A DNA stretch of 64,000 bases from Albula goreensis (GCA_022829145.1 CM040753.1:6007384-6071383); one strand, 5' to 3'. Shown: positions 51,925 to 64,000, numbered from the stretch's first letter. A program made the numbers and translations. Notes: a model not told the origin generated them from the letters alone.

Positions 51925-52045
51925 AGGGGAGCAACAGAGTGGAGTAGTGGTTGGAGCAGTGGACCCTGAACTCTCGTGGAGAGTTCAAGTCCCTCATTGC
52001 ATAACACTAGGCTACCCTTGAAAAAGATGCTTCTCATTACCCTAG
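51925..52045 (+). mobile_element. tRNA-derived SINE-like element
   Basis: GAGTAGTGGTTGGAGCAGTG resembles box A. AGAGTTCAAGTCCC is a good box B (GTTCAAGTCC). The tail ACCCTTGAAAAAGATGCTTC then ATTACCCTAGTTCTGAATG resembles the fish SINE 'cccttgagcaagacacttaaccc' tail. It is diverged, without a clear poly(A) or target-site duplication. Confidence 0.7.
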
Positions 52046-52539
52046 TTCTGAATGCGCAGCCACAGAAATGAGAATGCATCGGGACACATTTTTAATGGGC
52101 ATTTTTAAAGCCCTTTCGATTGGACGGGATCATCAGCCAATCACAGCATTTTTTTCCCCGTTACATTTGAATTCAGGGTTTGAATTTGACTGTGAACATT
52201 CAGCATTACCGGAATTATCAAGCATTTTGCTGCAAGGTTTGGTAGGAAGAAATATTTTACATTTTATTTTAGGCTCTGCAGTATGGTATGTTTTTTTCTT
52301 TTTGCAGAATAGTGCTTTAAAGAGTAAGGGATAGTTTAATTGACTGAAGAAGAGTGTGAATTAGAATGACGTTTCCTCGGGCACCTTCAGACACCTAGAC
52401 TTAATTGGGGTGTTCTTAAAAGGATCTCTTCTAAAGATGATAAAAACTACATGCTTTAATGAGAGTGAAGGACTGAAAAGATCAATTTAATATCATGTTC
52501 TACTTCCTCGCATCTGTGATATATTCTATTTTTAATATG

Positions 52540-52543
<4 letters not shown>

Positions 52544-52633
<90 letters not shown>
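52544..52633. repeat. (TG)n microsatellite
   Basis: About 45 uninterrupted TG repeats. Confidence 0.97.
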
Positions 52634-52634
<1 letters not shown>

Positions 52635-53831
52635 AACTGATTTTGAATATTGATTTGACATTTAGTTTGTCAGTCGATTGGTTTAGATGATGCGTGCCAG
52701 TATACTTAATGCAAAAAATTGCTTCTTGGACAGTGGATGTGTTCATGTATAATTTAGATTTCATTTAGAGTACAATTTCATAGTGTTTGAGCAACATTAA
52801 ATGAATATCTTTGTATACTGTTACTCTTTTCATAAATTGATGATGTGAATGTGAATTGTTTTCATTTAAGTCAAGTCCATTTGCATGCTGGGCCACTAGA
52901 GTCTAACCAATAGCACTGAAATGATGCTACTGAAGCATGTTAAGTTTTATTCAGCTGCAAAGCACCAGGATATGTTGAAAAGTAATTTATCAGATGTTTG
53001 TTTTTCACACAGTACAGCAAATTCTCTTCTGAAAATAACTCCACAAGTTCCTCCTCCTTTAAAAATAACTTTATTTTGCCATCAGTTCTCTATATTTCCT
53101 CAATATTAAAAAAAAACAGGTAACATGCATTGTGTTCTACCATTCCTCTATGACTGTCTTTATTGACTGTTCAGACATTAACCTTAACTGAAAAACATTG
53201 TCATAGAATATTTTAAATGTGTTTTAACTGAATTTTATTTAGTGTAAATAAAACATACCCTTTACAAAATAATTTTTCTTCCCCTAATAATGTTTGTTTT
53301 CCCTGCCCACTGTTCACATCCTCTCCTGATCCCTGTAGACTACAAATCATGTGATACTCTACGGCATCTTCACTTTTTAATCTTCGGCGGTTTTGAACAC
53401 CTTAGTCTGTGAAACACAGGCAGTGGCCTGTGGTGGCTGAGAGTCGCTCTTTGAAATTGTAAAAAAAAAAAATATAATAATAACAAAAACTGCGTTCTGC
53501 GGTTTCTCATTTCATCTCCCTTGTTGTTCAAGTGCATGGTTTTGAAGTGATCACACAGGTTGAGCACTAAATTAAAAGATAAAATAAAAAAAAACAACAA
53601 CCAAGGGAATGCAGCGTTAATATTTAAGATTATTTATAACAATGCTTGAGTACGCACGCACTGTAAACATTTCGAAGGTACCCTTTAAAGACAGACAAAC
53701 AACATAAAAGTGGCACTCAGATAAATGGTGATGTTGGAGTGGAGTGACGTTCTGTTTCCCAGGTAGGGCAGAATTAGACAACATGACAGGCCCCGGATCC
53801 TGGGAGGGTTTCCGCTGTGTCTGTGTGAGAG

Positions 53832-53888
53832 TGTGTGCCTCTCTCCCTCTCTCTATCTCTCTCTCCTCCATCTCTCTCTCTCTCTCCC
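53832..53888. repeat. (TC)n microsatellite
   Basis: TC runs with interruptions TATC and CTCCATC. Confidence 0.85.
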
Positions 53889-54365
53889 AGGGTCTGATTT
53901 GTGTATGCAAACACATTATCTGGAGGGAGATATGACAAATACTCCCACAAGTCTTTGAGAGCTCTTTTCTTTTCCTTCCATTTTTCCCCCTCCTTACTGG
54001 GGAAATGTGAACTACATTGTCAAATTTAACTTTGTTCCCAGTTTGTAGACGAAAAACCAAACAAACAGGAAAATCTGCAGCGCACATAAATGTATTATTT
54101 GTTTTCTGAAGTGTGTTCGGATTACTTTTTCTTGAACTTTCTGCAACTTTGATAAAGCATACCATTACCAGAGAATGTCAAGGAAATTCTACCCATAATT
54201 TACCAAAGTAAAACGTGGACTTGCAAGTGATACATTGAGCTTTGTGTTATTTCAAGGCAGTCATTGTTAAAATGTGTTTTCAGTCAACATTAATTCTTCC
54301 TGTAGCAGACTTTAAATGTCTTCCAATAGGCTTTGTATACAGTGTGTGCTGTATGAATTTGCACC

Positions 54366-54445
54366 AGTACGGGTGGCAGTTGGAAAACTCAGGTCAAAGC
54401 TGTAGTTTTGAATCCTGAGTAAAGCACTGCTGATGTAGCATGGAA
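54366..54445 (+). mobile_element. Possible SINE-like remnant
   Basis: GGGTGGCAGTTGGAAAACTC then AGTTTTGAATCCTGAG looks like a tRNA-like head with a decayed box B. CTGAGTAAAGCACTGCTG may be a remnant tail. The match is weak. Confidence 0.45.
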
Positions 54446-55554
54446 CGTCACAATTAACCGTCCTCATTGCGGCGATAGCTTTTACTATCTCATTGTTTGT
54501 GGTCTGGGGTCTCCAGAATTGTCTCAGGGAAAAATTCGGGCATGTAAATGGACGGCAGGTTTTAGGACCCGGGGCGTGTCATGGAGTGAAGTCTCCTTTG
54601 TGGTGCAGCTGTGGGTCATGTGACTGAGTGCTCAAGTCCTAGAAACTCCATTCCTGGCCATGACTGGAGGCCCACATTTGCGAAGGCAAAAAAATATGGG
54701 TTAAACCAGTTGATATTCATTATTCCTTTAGCCTATATTGGCCTCTCCTGGCTGACCGGGCACCTTCAGGCTGTTGAACTGGTGATATGCTGACTTCATG
54801 TCTCCCTTCATGGTGTAGGCAGTATGTGATTGGTCACAATTGCAGTGTGAAAAAAAGAGGTCTGGTTGCCACGTGAACTACAGCAGTCACATGTGCGGCA
54901 TCCTCCTGCCTAATCTGTGGGCGGAGGGACTCATAGAACTCTCACAGATCATTATGAGGAAAAAGGAGGGGTGGGGTACGGGTGTTAAAATCGCCTTACA
55001 CAAGGACACTTGCAAAGCAAATATTGTAACAATATTATCTGCCAGCCTAATGGAAACATCACATCAACATCAACACACATAGCATGTGATATTGCGGCAT
55101 GAACGCAGGGTGGTGGGAACGGGCTGTGTCCCAGCACCGGCAGCCGCGCATACACCCGTGGAGCAGTCGCTGTGTCGGAGGATGACGAGTCTCTGGTCTG
55201 GTGAAATAGTAATGCTTCACGAGGCTCTCCAGCAGACGATAACAGCATTATCCCTGGGCCAAGAGCTAGATGGAGATCGTCTCCCATGAATTCCTTGTAC
55301 TGCAGCATCACTGCGATTCCCTTTACTCTCGACAACGTTGGCAGTCCCTCAGTGAGCCACTTCCCATCGCCTGCAGTCAGGCTTTTGGCCCGCAGACGCC
55401 AGTCTGTTCATGCTACCTGTCATCTCTTAAAACATTAAAATGCATAACAGCGTATCTCCATTAGTTTGTTAATAATATCCTCAAGTCATGTAGTGAAGGT
55501 CTTTTTCACAACGGATCAAATTAGATTTAAAGGACAGTAGCTCTTTCGTGTATT

Positions 55555-55742
55555 GTGGGGTGGGGGTGTCGGGGGGAAACAGGGGATGAGGTGGGGTGGG
55601 GGGGGGGTTATGGAATAATTTGGATTCTGATGTGGTCAGCAGAGAGCTGCATAAGATGCTGGGGTTTTTGTGTTTTTGTTTGGGGGCAATGGGGTCGGTG
55701 TCGGAGCGGAAGGGGGCGGTGGGGGGGTTGGGGGCGGGGGCA
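55555..55742 (+). repeat. G-rich tracts, potential G-quadruplex
   Basis: Two clusters (55556-55612 and 55680-55742) with many runs of three to nine G, separated by ordinary sequence. Open frames through them (Gly/Trp-rich) are artefacts. Confidence 0.8.
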
Positions 55743-56404
55743 TTAGAGTCAGTCATGTATGAAATGGTTAATTGTGAGAGTGTCGTGTTTTTTGCTCTTG
55801 ATTCCGAGGCGAGGGGGTCCCACAGATCCTCCCTCCCTTCTAGTGACAGGTAGAGTACATTTGCTCCCTCTCCCTAATTATAAAATGTAGCCCAGGGCTA
55901 GCTCCCCACACAGGCCCACCCCCCGCACGACTCGTACAGAACGGCCTCTGAGGATGCCATTAATTATGGAGTTTATTCATAGTCTTCATTTAGTGGGGAA
56001 AAGTGGAAAAAGTGTCTGTGTTGACCACACCTTCTAATTGAGCAGGTGTTTTTTTTTTTCCTTCTCTTTTGGCAGAAAGGAGGAGGGGGGGATGTGAACT
56101 ACAGGTTTTTTTTTTGTTTTTTTTTTCTGTTTTCCACCCCGTCACTCCCTCCCCTAATGAGAGCTTTAATAAGACTACAGAAGCCGATTCGCCGGAGTCA
56201 GAACAGCAGGATTACGGCATTATGCATCGGGGCAACGTTTGCTTGTCTGGTTAGACGTGGTAATGACTCTCATTTGCAGCTGAAAACAATGTCTGTTGAA
56301 AGGAGTTTTTTTTTTTCCTCTTCAAATCTGAATAAAGACATACTTATATCCATGTCTAAAAATAAAATGCGCCATAAAACAAGTAATAAGAGTAAAGCTT
56401 TAGA

Positions 56405-56745
56405 TAACTGAGCTTGAGGGAGGGTGAGAGAGCGACTGAATGAGACTGAGCGAGTGAATGGGTGGAGGAGTTAGGGAGCGAGTGATTTATTGATTTGGTG
56501 AACGTGTGACTCAGTGCTCGAGAGTGAATGAGAAAGAAAACAAATGAGTGAATGAGTGAGTAAATGAAAAGAGTGAGTGAGAGAATGAGAGAGAGGAGGC
56601 AAGTGAGTGAGTTAGTGAGTGAGTGAGAGAGAGGAAGTGAGTGAGTGATTGAATGAGTGAGTGAGCGAGGGAGAGAGCGGAAGCAAGTGAATGAGTGAGA
56701 GAGTGAGCGAGAGAGAGAGGAAGCGAGTGAGTGAGTGTGCCAGAG
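56405..56745. repeat. Degenerate TGAG/GAGTGA repeat region
   Basis: About 340 bp of TGAG, GAGTGA and GAGAGA units on the + strand, with an approximately 4-bp period and larger irregular blocks (AGAGAGGAAGCGAGTGAGTG-type). The minus-strand 211-codon frame (Ser/Leu/His/Thr-rich) is a by-product. Confidence 0.9.
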
Positions 56746-57328
56746 AGTGGCAGAGCGGGAGAACACAGTGGAAAAGCATGTTGCGGGACTGGTGTCCTGC
56801 AGGGAGGTAAACAATGGGCCGTTCGTCCTGTGGCTGCCAGTGGCCCTGCCCCCCCCGACCCCCGCGGCTTCGGCCTTGACAGGCGACGGTTTCGGGAGAG
56901 CGTGCAGCTGCTCCTGCCTCCTCCCGTCCCAGCAGGCCGTTCCTCGCACGCCGCCCGCCTCGACAGGCCAATGGCAGCGCAGGAGCGTCACAGAGACACC
57001 GGCACCAAAGAGCTGTAATTTAAAAACGCCGGGTCCGGGCTTAAAATGGAAGGCAGCCTCTCTTTTGTCTGGGAACCCCCAATGCGATCTTACAGTGGCA
57101 ACAATGAGGGCTCTGGGCGGAAAGTGTTCAGCCCGCGTCTGCAGCGGCAGGGCCCTTATTTCTTCTGTATAACACGCCTTTCATCACAACCCCGATAACA
57201 TGACCAAAAAATTATAATACAAAGCCCCTAATTGTGAGTTGAAGTCATTGAAAACTTTTCTGGAGTTTTTTTTTTTTAAATTTAGCACTGACTGCATGGC
57301 CCCAAGGTTAAGCTTTCCAGTGCAATGC

Positions 57329-57353
57329 AAAAAAAAAAAAAAAAAAAAAAAAA
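57329..57353. repeat. Poly(A) tract
   Basis: 25 A in a row. The sequence upstream did not match any element described here. Confidence 0.9.
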
Positions 57354-57543
57354 GCAAAGCGCAGTCTCTTCTCTTCTTATAGTCCTCTTCTGTCAGGCAG
57401 GAGGGAATTGGTTTGCTTGTTAAGCGACTCATAGACATTAGGGAATGGGACAAAATATGTCAGAATCCATCTAGCGTTTTTACACAATAGTCTTCTGATG
57501 AAATTTGAAAGTGCATTTGTATGAAAGGAAGAGAGGGGCCAGG

Positions 57544-57546
<3 letters not shown>

Positions 57547-57580
<34 letters not shown>

Positions 57581-57604
57581 AGAGAGGGAGGGAGAGAGGG
57601 AGTG
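57547..57604. repeat. (GA)n / GGGA purine repeat
   Basis: Pure GA (about 26 bp), then GGGAGGGAGAGA units. Confidence 0.92.
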
Positions 57605-58721
57605 CGGCAGACAGGGCGTGATTGACAGCAGGTTATTTGGATGCTGGTAACTCAATCTTCCCTCGGCTGCACGGCCTGTAGCAGCAGTGAAGGACATCTG
57701 ATTATTTCAGCCATTAAAGAGCCGGGGATTTAAGTGCTTTCACCGAAGGACACAAAGGGTGGGTGGAAAGCCACTTTCCAGGAAAGCAGGGGAAAGCATC
57801 TTTTAAATAAAATTGTTATAACAAACAATTTTCAAGAGGATACCTTGATTTTTTCCCCCCCCCTACACTGTGAAAACTTAGTAATCACATATGAAGAACA
57901 AAATTAATAATGGTGCTGACATGCATACTGTATATATATATAACATACACGTGTAGGCATGCTCATTCACAGGAGGACAGCTGAGGAAATAAAATTACCC
58001 AGAAAGCTGTGGTCTTGCCTGCCTGCGCACACATGTGTGTTACATCGTTCTGCTTTTAGTTATTGTCAGAGAGCACCAGACCTCTCCCTCCCCATGGACT
58101 GGGAATCAAAACAAAATACCCACATCCCACTTCATTGTTTTCTCAGCCTCTCCCACGGATAGTTTGGACGTGTTGTATCTGGCCTAACTGGCATTTTGTC
58201 CTAGACTTCCACCCAGTGCACACCCCCTAACCCCCCTCCTCCAAAAGTAAAAGATCAGAAAAACAACAACTTGGCCTCATTCCTCATTCGTAACAATATC
58301 CTGAGTGTTACCTGTTGTTCCAGCATCCCTTCAGCTTGCCCTCCACTCCAGGAAGCCTGTGGGGAAATGCTACCCACCTCCTCTCTCCTCCCACCCCACC
58401 TCCTCCACCCCCCACCCCCAAACCCCCCGGAATGGTATGTCCATAACTCCCCAGGGGTAGCACTTCAAAGGAGATGGTCAGTTTCCAAGGAGACGGAGCC
58501 CAGCCGCAGCAAAACAAAAGGACGGGGCCTTGTCTCACATAGGCCTGATAAGTGTCGACTGTGTCAAATACACGCTGCTTTTTTTTTCAGCAGCCAAACT
58601 GGACAGCGGGTCCCTTGGCGATTTTCCAAATCAGGAAGGAATTCCCCACCCCCACCTCCCCACCCTGACCCCCTGCAGTAGACTAGCAAGCAGTCTGCAT
58701 CTCTCAGGAGCTCTCATTTAA

Positions 58722-58750
58722 AAAAAAAAAAAAAAAGAAGAAAGAAAGAA
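58722..58750. repeat. Poly(A)/(GAAA)n tract
   Basis: About 16 A, then AAGAAAGAAAGAAA. Confidence 0.85.
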
Positions 58751-58915
58751 AATGACTTTGGGCTGAGTCAATACTGGCTTGGCTTCAAATACCATAACCT
58801 CTCGAACCAAAAGCAACTGTGTTCTTCTCTCTGACTTTTGGAAAGCACAGCAATGAGCTCTGAAATGTTTTGTGGTTGGTATGGATCTCTGCTCAGTAAT
58901 CCAAACACTGTCTTT

Positions 58916-58956
58916 TGTTGTTGTTGTTGTTGTTTCTGTTGTTGTTGTTGTTGTCC
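58916..58956. repeat. (TTG)n trinucleotide repeat
   Basis: About 13 TTG/GTT units with one TTTCTG interruption. Cys or Gln homopolymer frames are artefacts. Confidence 0.92.
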
Positions 58957-59394
58957 TTCTGAGTTCTTGTGTGACAGCTTAGACAGGGACAATGTCAGGT
59001 ATGAAGAAGGCTTACACCAATCACACGTAATAGCATGTGGCTGCTCTTTGCAGGGTCTAGATTTCTGTGAAAGAAATTTAAATAATACAAATTAAAAGGG
59101 ATAGAAACAGAATGACACACACAAACAACAGTGTGTCTGTAGCGTGTACACTGTCACCGCAGAGAGAATGTTGGTACACTGATGGATTCATTAGCCATTG
59201 GAATGTTGAGTTGAGTTCAACGCAGAGGTTGAGTTGAGCGGTCTTTCTTAGAGTATACCATCTTCGTCATTGACCCCCACGTACTTCCAGGTTTGTCATT
59301 GGTGTGCCCGCCCCTCTGTGGTTCCTGTTGGTGCTGTAGCATATTTAAAATATTGATGAAAAAGAGGAACAAAAAAACTGTTCTTCAGTGCTGA

Positions 59395-59665
59395 GATCCA
59401 CTTAGCAAACAGGGAATCAGCGAAAACAAGCCCAGATCAAAGGCGATTTGTCCTCTCGGCTGCAGATATGGCGCGGCTGTAATTAAACAGTTGAAGAGGA
59501 TATGTGCTTACGCTTTATTTGTAATCAAACAGCTATCATGCTTTTCCACGGCATTGTGCTCGTACGCCTTCATTAAAATCTTGACTGATGACTCTGAATA
59601 AATTTGGGTTTCCGAGTTCCTGCGCACAGAATGCAAATGAGTTTGGGATCAGATAATAATGAGCA
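59395..59665. promoter_or_regulatory. Candidate enhancer block with TCF-like and POU motifs
   Basis: A non-repetitive stretch with AGATCAAAGG (59434-59443, TCF/LEF-type), GGCTGTAATTAAAC (homeodomain), TTGTAATCAAAC, CTTCATTAAAATC and ATGCAAAT (59631-59638, octamer). Motif density and composition stand out from flanking DNA. It ends just before a poly(A)-rich tract. The regulatory role is inferred. Confidence 0.38.
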
Positions 59666-59674
59666 GTTTCCTCC

Positions 59675-59710
59675 AAAAAAAAAAAAAAAAAAAAGTCTGA
59701 AAAAAAAACA
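59675..59710. repeat. Poly(A)-rich tract
   Basis: About 20 A, then GTCTG and eight A. Confidence 0.85.
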
Positions 59711-60839
59711 GAGTAGTGGCCCCCGGAACATCGATGGTATCCGTGTGCAAAGTCACACACATTTCAGTGTGTTTTTCTCCTTTCCCTGCCGAGGCCTGCA
59801 GGTTTTTTGGCCGTGACTGGAAGAAGCAGGCTTTGAAATGGGGTGGGGGGCTAGGGGCTGGGGGCACCATAGTGAGGTGGTACCACTAGAGGAGGAAACA
59901 AAACCCTCACAGAAGTCACAGCCAACATGCGCTGGCCTGTTCAAGGTCCTGACAGCAGTAACCTTTCTGTGTATGAAAATCTGGAATAAAATCCCTCAAT
60001 ATTCCAATGATGGTACTCCATGTCCGACAGTGTGGAGAACACGTTTTGAACCCCCGGCTTGCTGCTCAGCTTGCTTGTACACTGCGCCGTGGCGCCTGAC
60101 GTAGGCTGAAAAAGGTATAAAGTGGAAATGGGTCCTTGAGGCGTTGCTTGGCACTCTCTAGATGTCACCGTATGGCCCCTAAGAGGTGACGCTAACTCAG
60201 GGGCACACTCAATATGTCACCAAGTTATCTTCTCGATATTAGAAAAACGCCGTACCATGGGATGCTGCAGCGGATGTGATCTGCAGTATTTTCCCAAAAT
60301 GCCCCACCGCAAGGCGATGTGTATATTCACCTAATTTTAAGGCCATTCCCTGAAGGACAGTTTTAAAAATTCCCTTCAAAGGTTACAGTATTGGATTTTT
60401 GGACACTCAATAAAGAACCAATAATCTTGGCACCGTAATTCATTTTTATTCCTGTTAAGTGCTACGCCCTGCACAGCACCAGATGTAGCTCCTCTTGTAG
60501 AAATATCTAGAAAAGACAAGAGACTAGTGCACATCTGTACTTTTGCTCCCCGTTTTCTCATGCAAAGCGATCGATGTGAATTATTTGCATTCTTGAATTA
60601 TGTTTTCAGTTCACACGCTTGCATTGTTAATTGTCAATTGTGTTTGCGCCCTATGAGATCTTACTCGCCTGTTTAATATGTCAACAGTACAGCTGTTAGA
60701 CACATCCGTTCGATAGCCTTTTTGCAAGGTGTGACAAGGAGAGAATGTTGGGTGCCCACTGATGCATTGTGGGTAGGCGTGATGTTTCAGATGCACAGTT
60801 ATCTGTCCAGGAGAGAGCCGTCTCCGTGAATGCAGAATC

Positions 60840-60912
60840 TCGCCTCTCAAGACAGGTATTTGCATAGTCATAAATTATTCAAAATTAAGCTTCAGAATGC
60901 AAATGAGAGCAC
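60840..60912. promoter_or_regulatory. Inverted octamer pair (candidate POU site)
   Basis: ATTTGCAT at 60858-60865 and its exact complement ATGCAAAT at 60897-60904 flank an AT-rich core (CATAAATTATTC, AATTAAGC). Perfect octamers in inverted arrangement are typical of POU-factor target elements. Function is not shown by sequence alone. Confidence 0.4.
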
Positions 60913-61324
60913 TGAACGGGAAGATAAGAGAGGAGATGAGGACTGGCCGTGGTAACTGGTGAAATGGCACGATGGGATTGGTAGCTATTAGGGCTCGTAA
61001 GATTGTCTTGTTAGCTTGAGTTATACAGGGCGATACAGGATGCAGAGGGCGTGGGACGGGGAGAGGAAGCTCTGACTAATTCAAACGGAGACGGCGTTCT
61101 CGAGAGCGTGGGTGACGGTAATGAGACCGAGCCTTCAGTGGCACTCTGTGGTGCGGTTATTTTTGCAGACGCGGCTGGAGAAAGGCCGAGACTGCCATGG
61201 AAAGGCCACGGCGCCCCTCAACAGATGAATGAAACGAACGCAGGTTCGAGATCTAGGGTGCACGCGAACAAGTCTGAATGAATCCCCCCCTTTGCTTTTC
61301 CATGTACAATATGTATGTGTTTAT

Positions 61325-61328
<4 letters not shown>

Positions 61329-61399
<71 letters not shown>
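61329..61399. repeat. (TG)n microsatellite
   Basis: About 35 uninterrupted TG repeats. Confidence 0.97.
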
Positions 61400-61402
<3 letters not shown>

Positions 61403-62394
61403 CAGGATGATGTGGGGTGGGGGTGTTTTCTGGCTCTCAGGGGGCAGGCTCCTCTCTGCATAGCTGAATGTTAAGCCTGGCAGAGCCTGGGTGTCCATCT
61501 CAGATGTCCATCACAGCGCCACTGACCAGAGGGAACCCGAGAATGTGGGAAACGGGATCCACATTCACAGGGACACCAGACTCCAGACCGGTGCCGGCGA
61601 ACGCTGACACAATGACGTCCGGAGAACTCCTCTAAGGCGAAGCCCCAGAGGACGTGGAGTCATCCGCGGGGCGCTGAGTGGGCCGACACAGGAAAACGGC
61701 TGCGATCTGACCTTTGCTGAGATACGGTGCTGGAGCGTCCCGGCCGCGTGTGAGAACCCGGCCTGTAAAAACACAAGGACAAAGCCGGGTCCAGACTCTC
61801 AATGTGCCCCCCTGTGCCTCCCCGTGCATCCTTTGTTACCGATATAGCCGTAAACTTCCACACATGGAGATGTCCTTCACTCAAACCGCTTTACATAACG
61901 GGGCTGCTTATCTCCTTACCGACACCCTACCCACTCAAAAACAGCACGGCCCAACTGCCTGCAAGTGAACTGCGGTAACGCAGAAGGAGCAGTTGTTCTC
62001 AGTTTGTTGCGAAGAGAATTTGACATTGTCATTTGGAATGGAAAGTGGCCAAATTCTTTGGCTTCTGGTCCCCAGAACGCTTTTAAAGGCCTTTAGTCGT
62101 TGGCGGTGAGAGAGTGTACTTCGTTTTCTGTCGCCAGTGTTTACGCACAAGGCCAAACCATGACCCCAGTCTCACCATTAGGGGGTGCAGGATCCAGGAA
62201 CAACGCGAGAACACCACGAACCGAAGCCTTTCTCACACTAATACAACATGCCAAACACGCGCAAACACCAGACAAACCCCCACCACATGGGGTCAGCTGC
62301 ATTATCTTCACTGCAGCGTGAACTGATATGACATTTAAAAAACAATGATAATTATTACTGTTTTCCAGATCCTCTCCCTTTTCTTCTCTCCGCG

Positions 62395-62625
62395 GTCCCT
62401 GAGGGGCCTTGCGCTGCCTTTAAAAGGCACATTAGCAAGCCACACCTGTTAGCATTTGCATATCAGCTCCAGAGATGCCGCAATATGATGTAATCTGCTG
62501 AAAGTGGAGGTAATTCTTGCCGTGATCCGGCAAGAGGAGGGCCGGCCCCTCCGCGCTCCCTACGGCTGCTATCAATAAGTGAGCGGCTTCGCCGTCGAGA
62601 AGAGGCGCCGCCGCACCGTGTTTTC
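62395..62625. promoter_or_regulatory. Candidate regulatory block with octamer, then CpG-rich DNA
   Basis: AGCCACACCTGTTAGC (E-box CACCTG), ATTTGCAT (62454-62461) and GGAGGTAATTCTTGCCG lie in non-repetitive sequence. CpG density then rises to about 62830 (GCCGTCGAGAAGAGGCGCCGCCG). It could be a CpG-rich enhancer or weak promoter. Confidence 0.33.
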
Positions 62626-63079
62626 TACAGCCAGAACTCCACCGGGCTATAGGGGCCCCCCGGCGGAAATGGAACATGGTGGAGCCAATGCATCGTTAGC
62701 CCCGAGGGGGGCCTAGAGGAGACAAAGGCAACGGCGGGGATCAGGGAGCCGGGTTCCCTCGGACGGGGCCGGGGGGCAGGTCCTGGACGGCCACACCACG
62801 TCGGATGTGTGGAACCGCGCGGTGAGACGAGAGGGAGAGGAACATGAGAGGGGGAGAGATGGATGACCCCAAAATGGAACAAAGGAAGAATAAACAATAC
62901 ATCCGCCGCGTGCCGCCTGGCAGGTACAGAGGGGAGGCGAAACGATTTGTCCGCGCTGTCAGAGAGCCTTTTCTCCCCGCTGCCTGTGTGTTTGACGGCG
63001 TGACGGCTAGGCTGGGCTGGGACCGTCAGGCCAGAGCAGCTGGGAATCCCTCTCCCATCAGACCCTGGGGGCGTGAAAG

Positions 63080-63195
63080 GAGCGAGGGGGGGGGAGAGGG
63101 GCAGGCCCTCTTTAAAATCACTGAATCCAGGTCAAGCCACAGTTTTGGGAGACAGAATTTTGGGCAGTGGCGTTTGGGGGGTGGGGGGTGGGGGA
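63080..63195 (+). repeat. G-rich tracts
   Basis: G runs at about 63087-63095 and 63174-63193 with purine-rich flanks; low complexity. Confidence 0.7.
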
Positions 63196-64000
63196 ACTGC
63201 CTCCTCTTTTGGAGTAAAGAGACCTAAAAGCCCTCGGCGCTTTTGGCCCTCGGACTGGCTCCACAACGCGCCGGCCGCCACGGAGACACCCGTCATTGAG
63301 AGACCGCCCCTATTGGGGATGGCGTCCCAGCAGAGGTTCCGAACGGACCTCAGCCCCCCACCCGCTCACCCAGCACCGTCCCTGCTCTTCCGCCCACGTT
63401 TTGCCTTTTCAGGCTCTTCCTTTGTCTCTCACTGTGTTATTCATCATTCATGAGCACTGATCTGCAGCAAAACTAGACAAAACACACAGGCATTCCGGGG
63501 CGCATCCCATAATTCTGTGAGTTTTTTTTTTATTCTATCTTTTTGAACTCATTGGTGACCAAAAAAAATCAGCATAAACTGCCATGCCTTTTCCACCCTG
63601 TCAGGCTGGAAGGTGTTGTGCAGAGAGAAACATATTTCACCATCATAGATGTCTGAATTGGTATCATTTTTTTGGTCTATAGTGCTGTGTGTCATTAGCG
63701 TTCCACCCCTTTGCCCTTTTATTGGGTGGGTAGGCACTTTGACCTCAGGTATCCATGAATATGAGGCATTCAGTTCCACTGATTAGAGAAATAACTTTTA
63801 AATAAAAATGACAGGAACATACATGCGCACACACACACAAACAAATACAGGACAAACATGCTGTTATATCTGTTATAAGAGTAGATGCTTAATATTTTTG
63901 ATGGTATGATTAAAAATTATTTTGGCAGAGAACTGGCACAAAAAAGATGAGGCAATGAGGAGGAGATTAAACCGTGTGACATCGAGCCCACATTCGCCCC

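Noticed and set aside
56356-56991. 211-codon minus-strand open frame rich in Ser, Leu, His and Thr
   Set aside because: Produced by the TGAG repeat region on the other strand.
59020-59040. AATCACACG near 59024 as a start of the last exon
   Set aside because: No splice acceptor immediately precedes it and the next codon is a stop (TAA).

Overview
This window looks like intronic DNA from a teleost fish. The evidence is the very long (TG)n and (TC)n microsatellites, tRNA-derived SINE-like remnants with a 'cccttgagcaag'-type tail, several small inverted-repeat elements, and vertebrate-style splice sites. There are no bacterial-type genes, operons, rRNA, tRNA or CRISPR arrays. Nearly every long open reading frame is a simple-sequence artefact.

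Only two stretches are convincingly coding, both on the + strand: 31587-31718 and 46140-46255. Joined across a 14.4 kb intron (split codon G|TT), they encode consecutive C2H2 zinc fingers that match the C-terminal end of the ZNF423/ZNF521 family (OAZ/EHZF, 30-finger transcription factors that bind EBF and SMAD proteins). Residue choices suggest znf423, but znf521 is not excluded. The large exon with most of the fingers and the last exon (second half of the final finger plus stop) were not found here. The window is therefore about 31.6 kb of upstream intron, exon, 14.4 kb intron, exon, and about 17.7 kb of downstream intron.

The intronic DNA has its own structure. A family of about 230-270 bp inverted-repeat elements (called family A here; MITE-like) occurs about nine times across 14-51 kb. 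The terminus of one copy (39.47-39.6 kb) appears to have been amplified into a 1.45 kb minisatellite (39.6-41.05 kb, 26-bp unit). A second copy (15.1-15.6 kb) has three tandem copies of a 41-bp subunit of its terminus. A 42-bp sequence is perfectly duplicated at 32.1 kb and 43.3 kb inside the same intron. A CpG-rich island near 34.85-35.06 kb carries a full CRE (TGACGTCA) and an ETS-like site. Several non-repetitive, AT-balanced blocks (for example 16.8-17.2, 17.64-18.0, 44.1-44.3, 59.4-59.66, 60.84-60.91 and 62.4-62.6 kb) hold clustered homeodomain, POU octamer or TCF-like motifs. They are candidate enhancers of the kind expected in a large developmental-regulator gene, but conservation could not be tested here.
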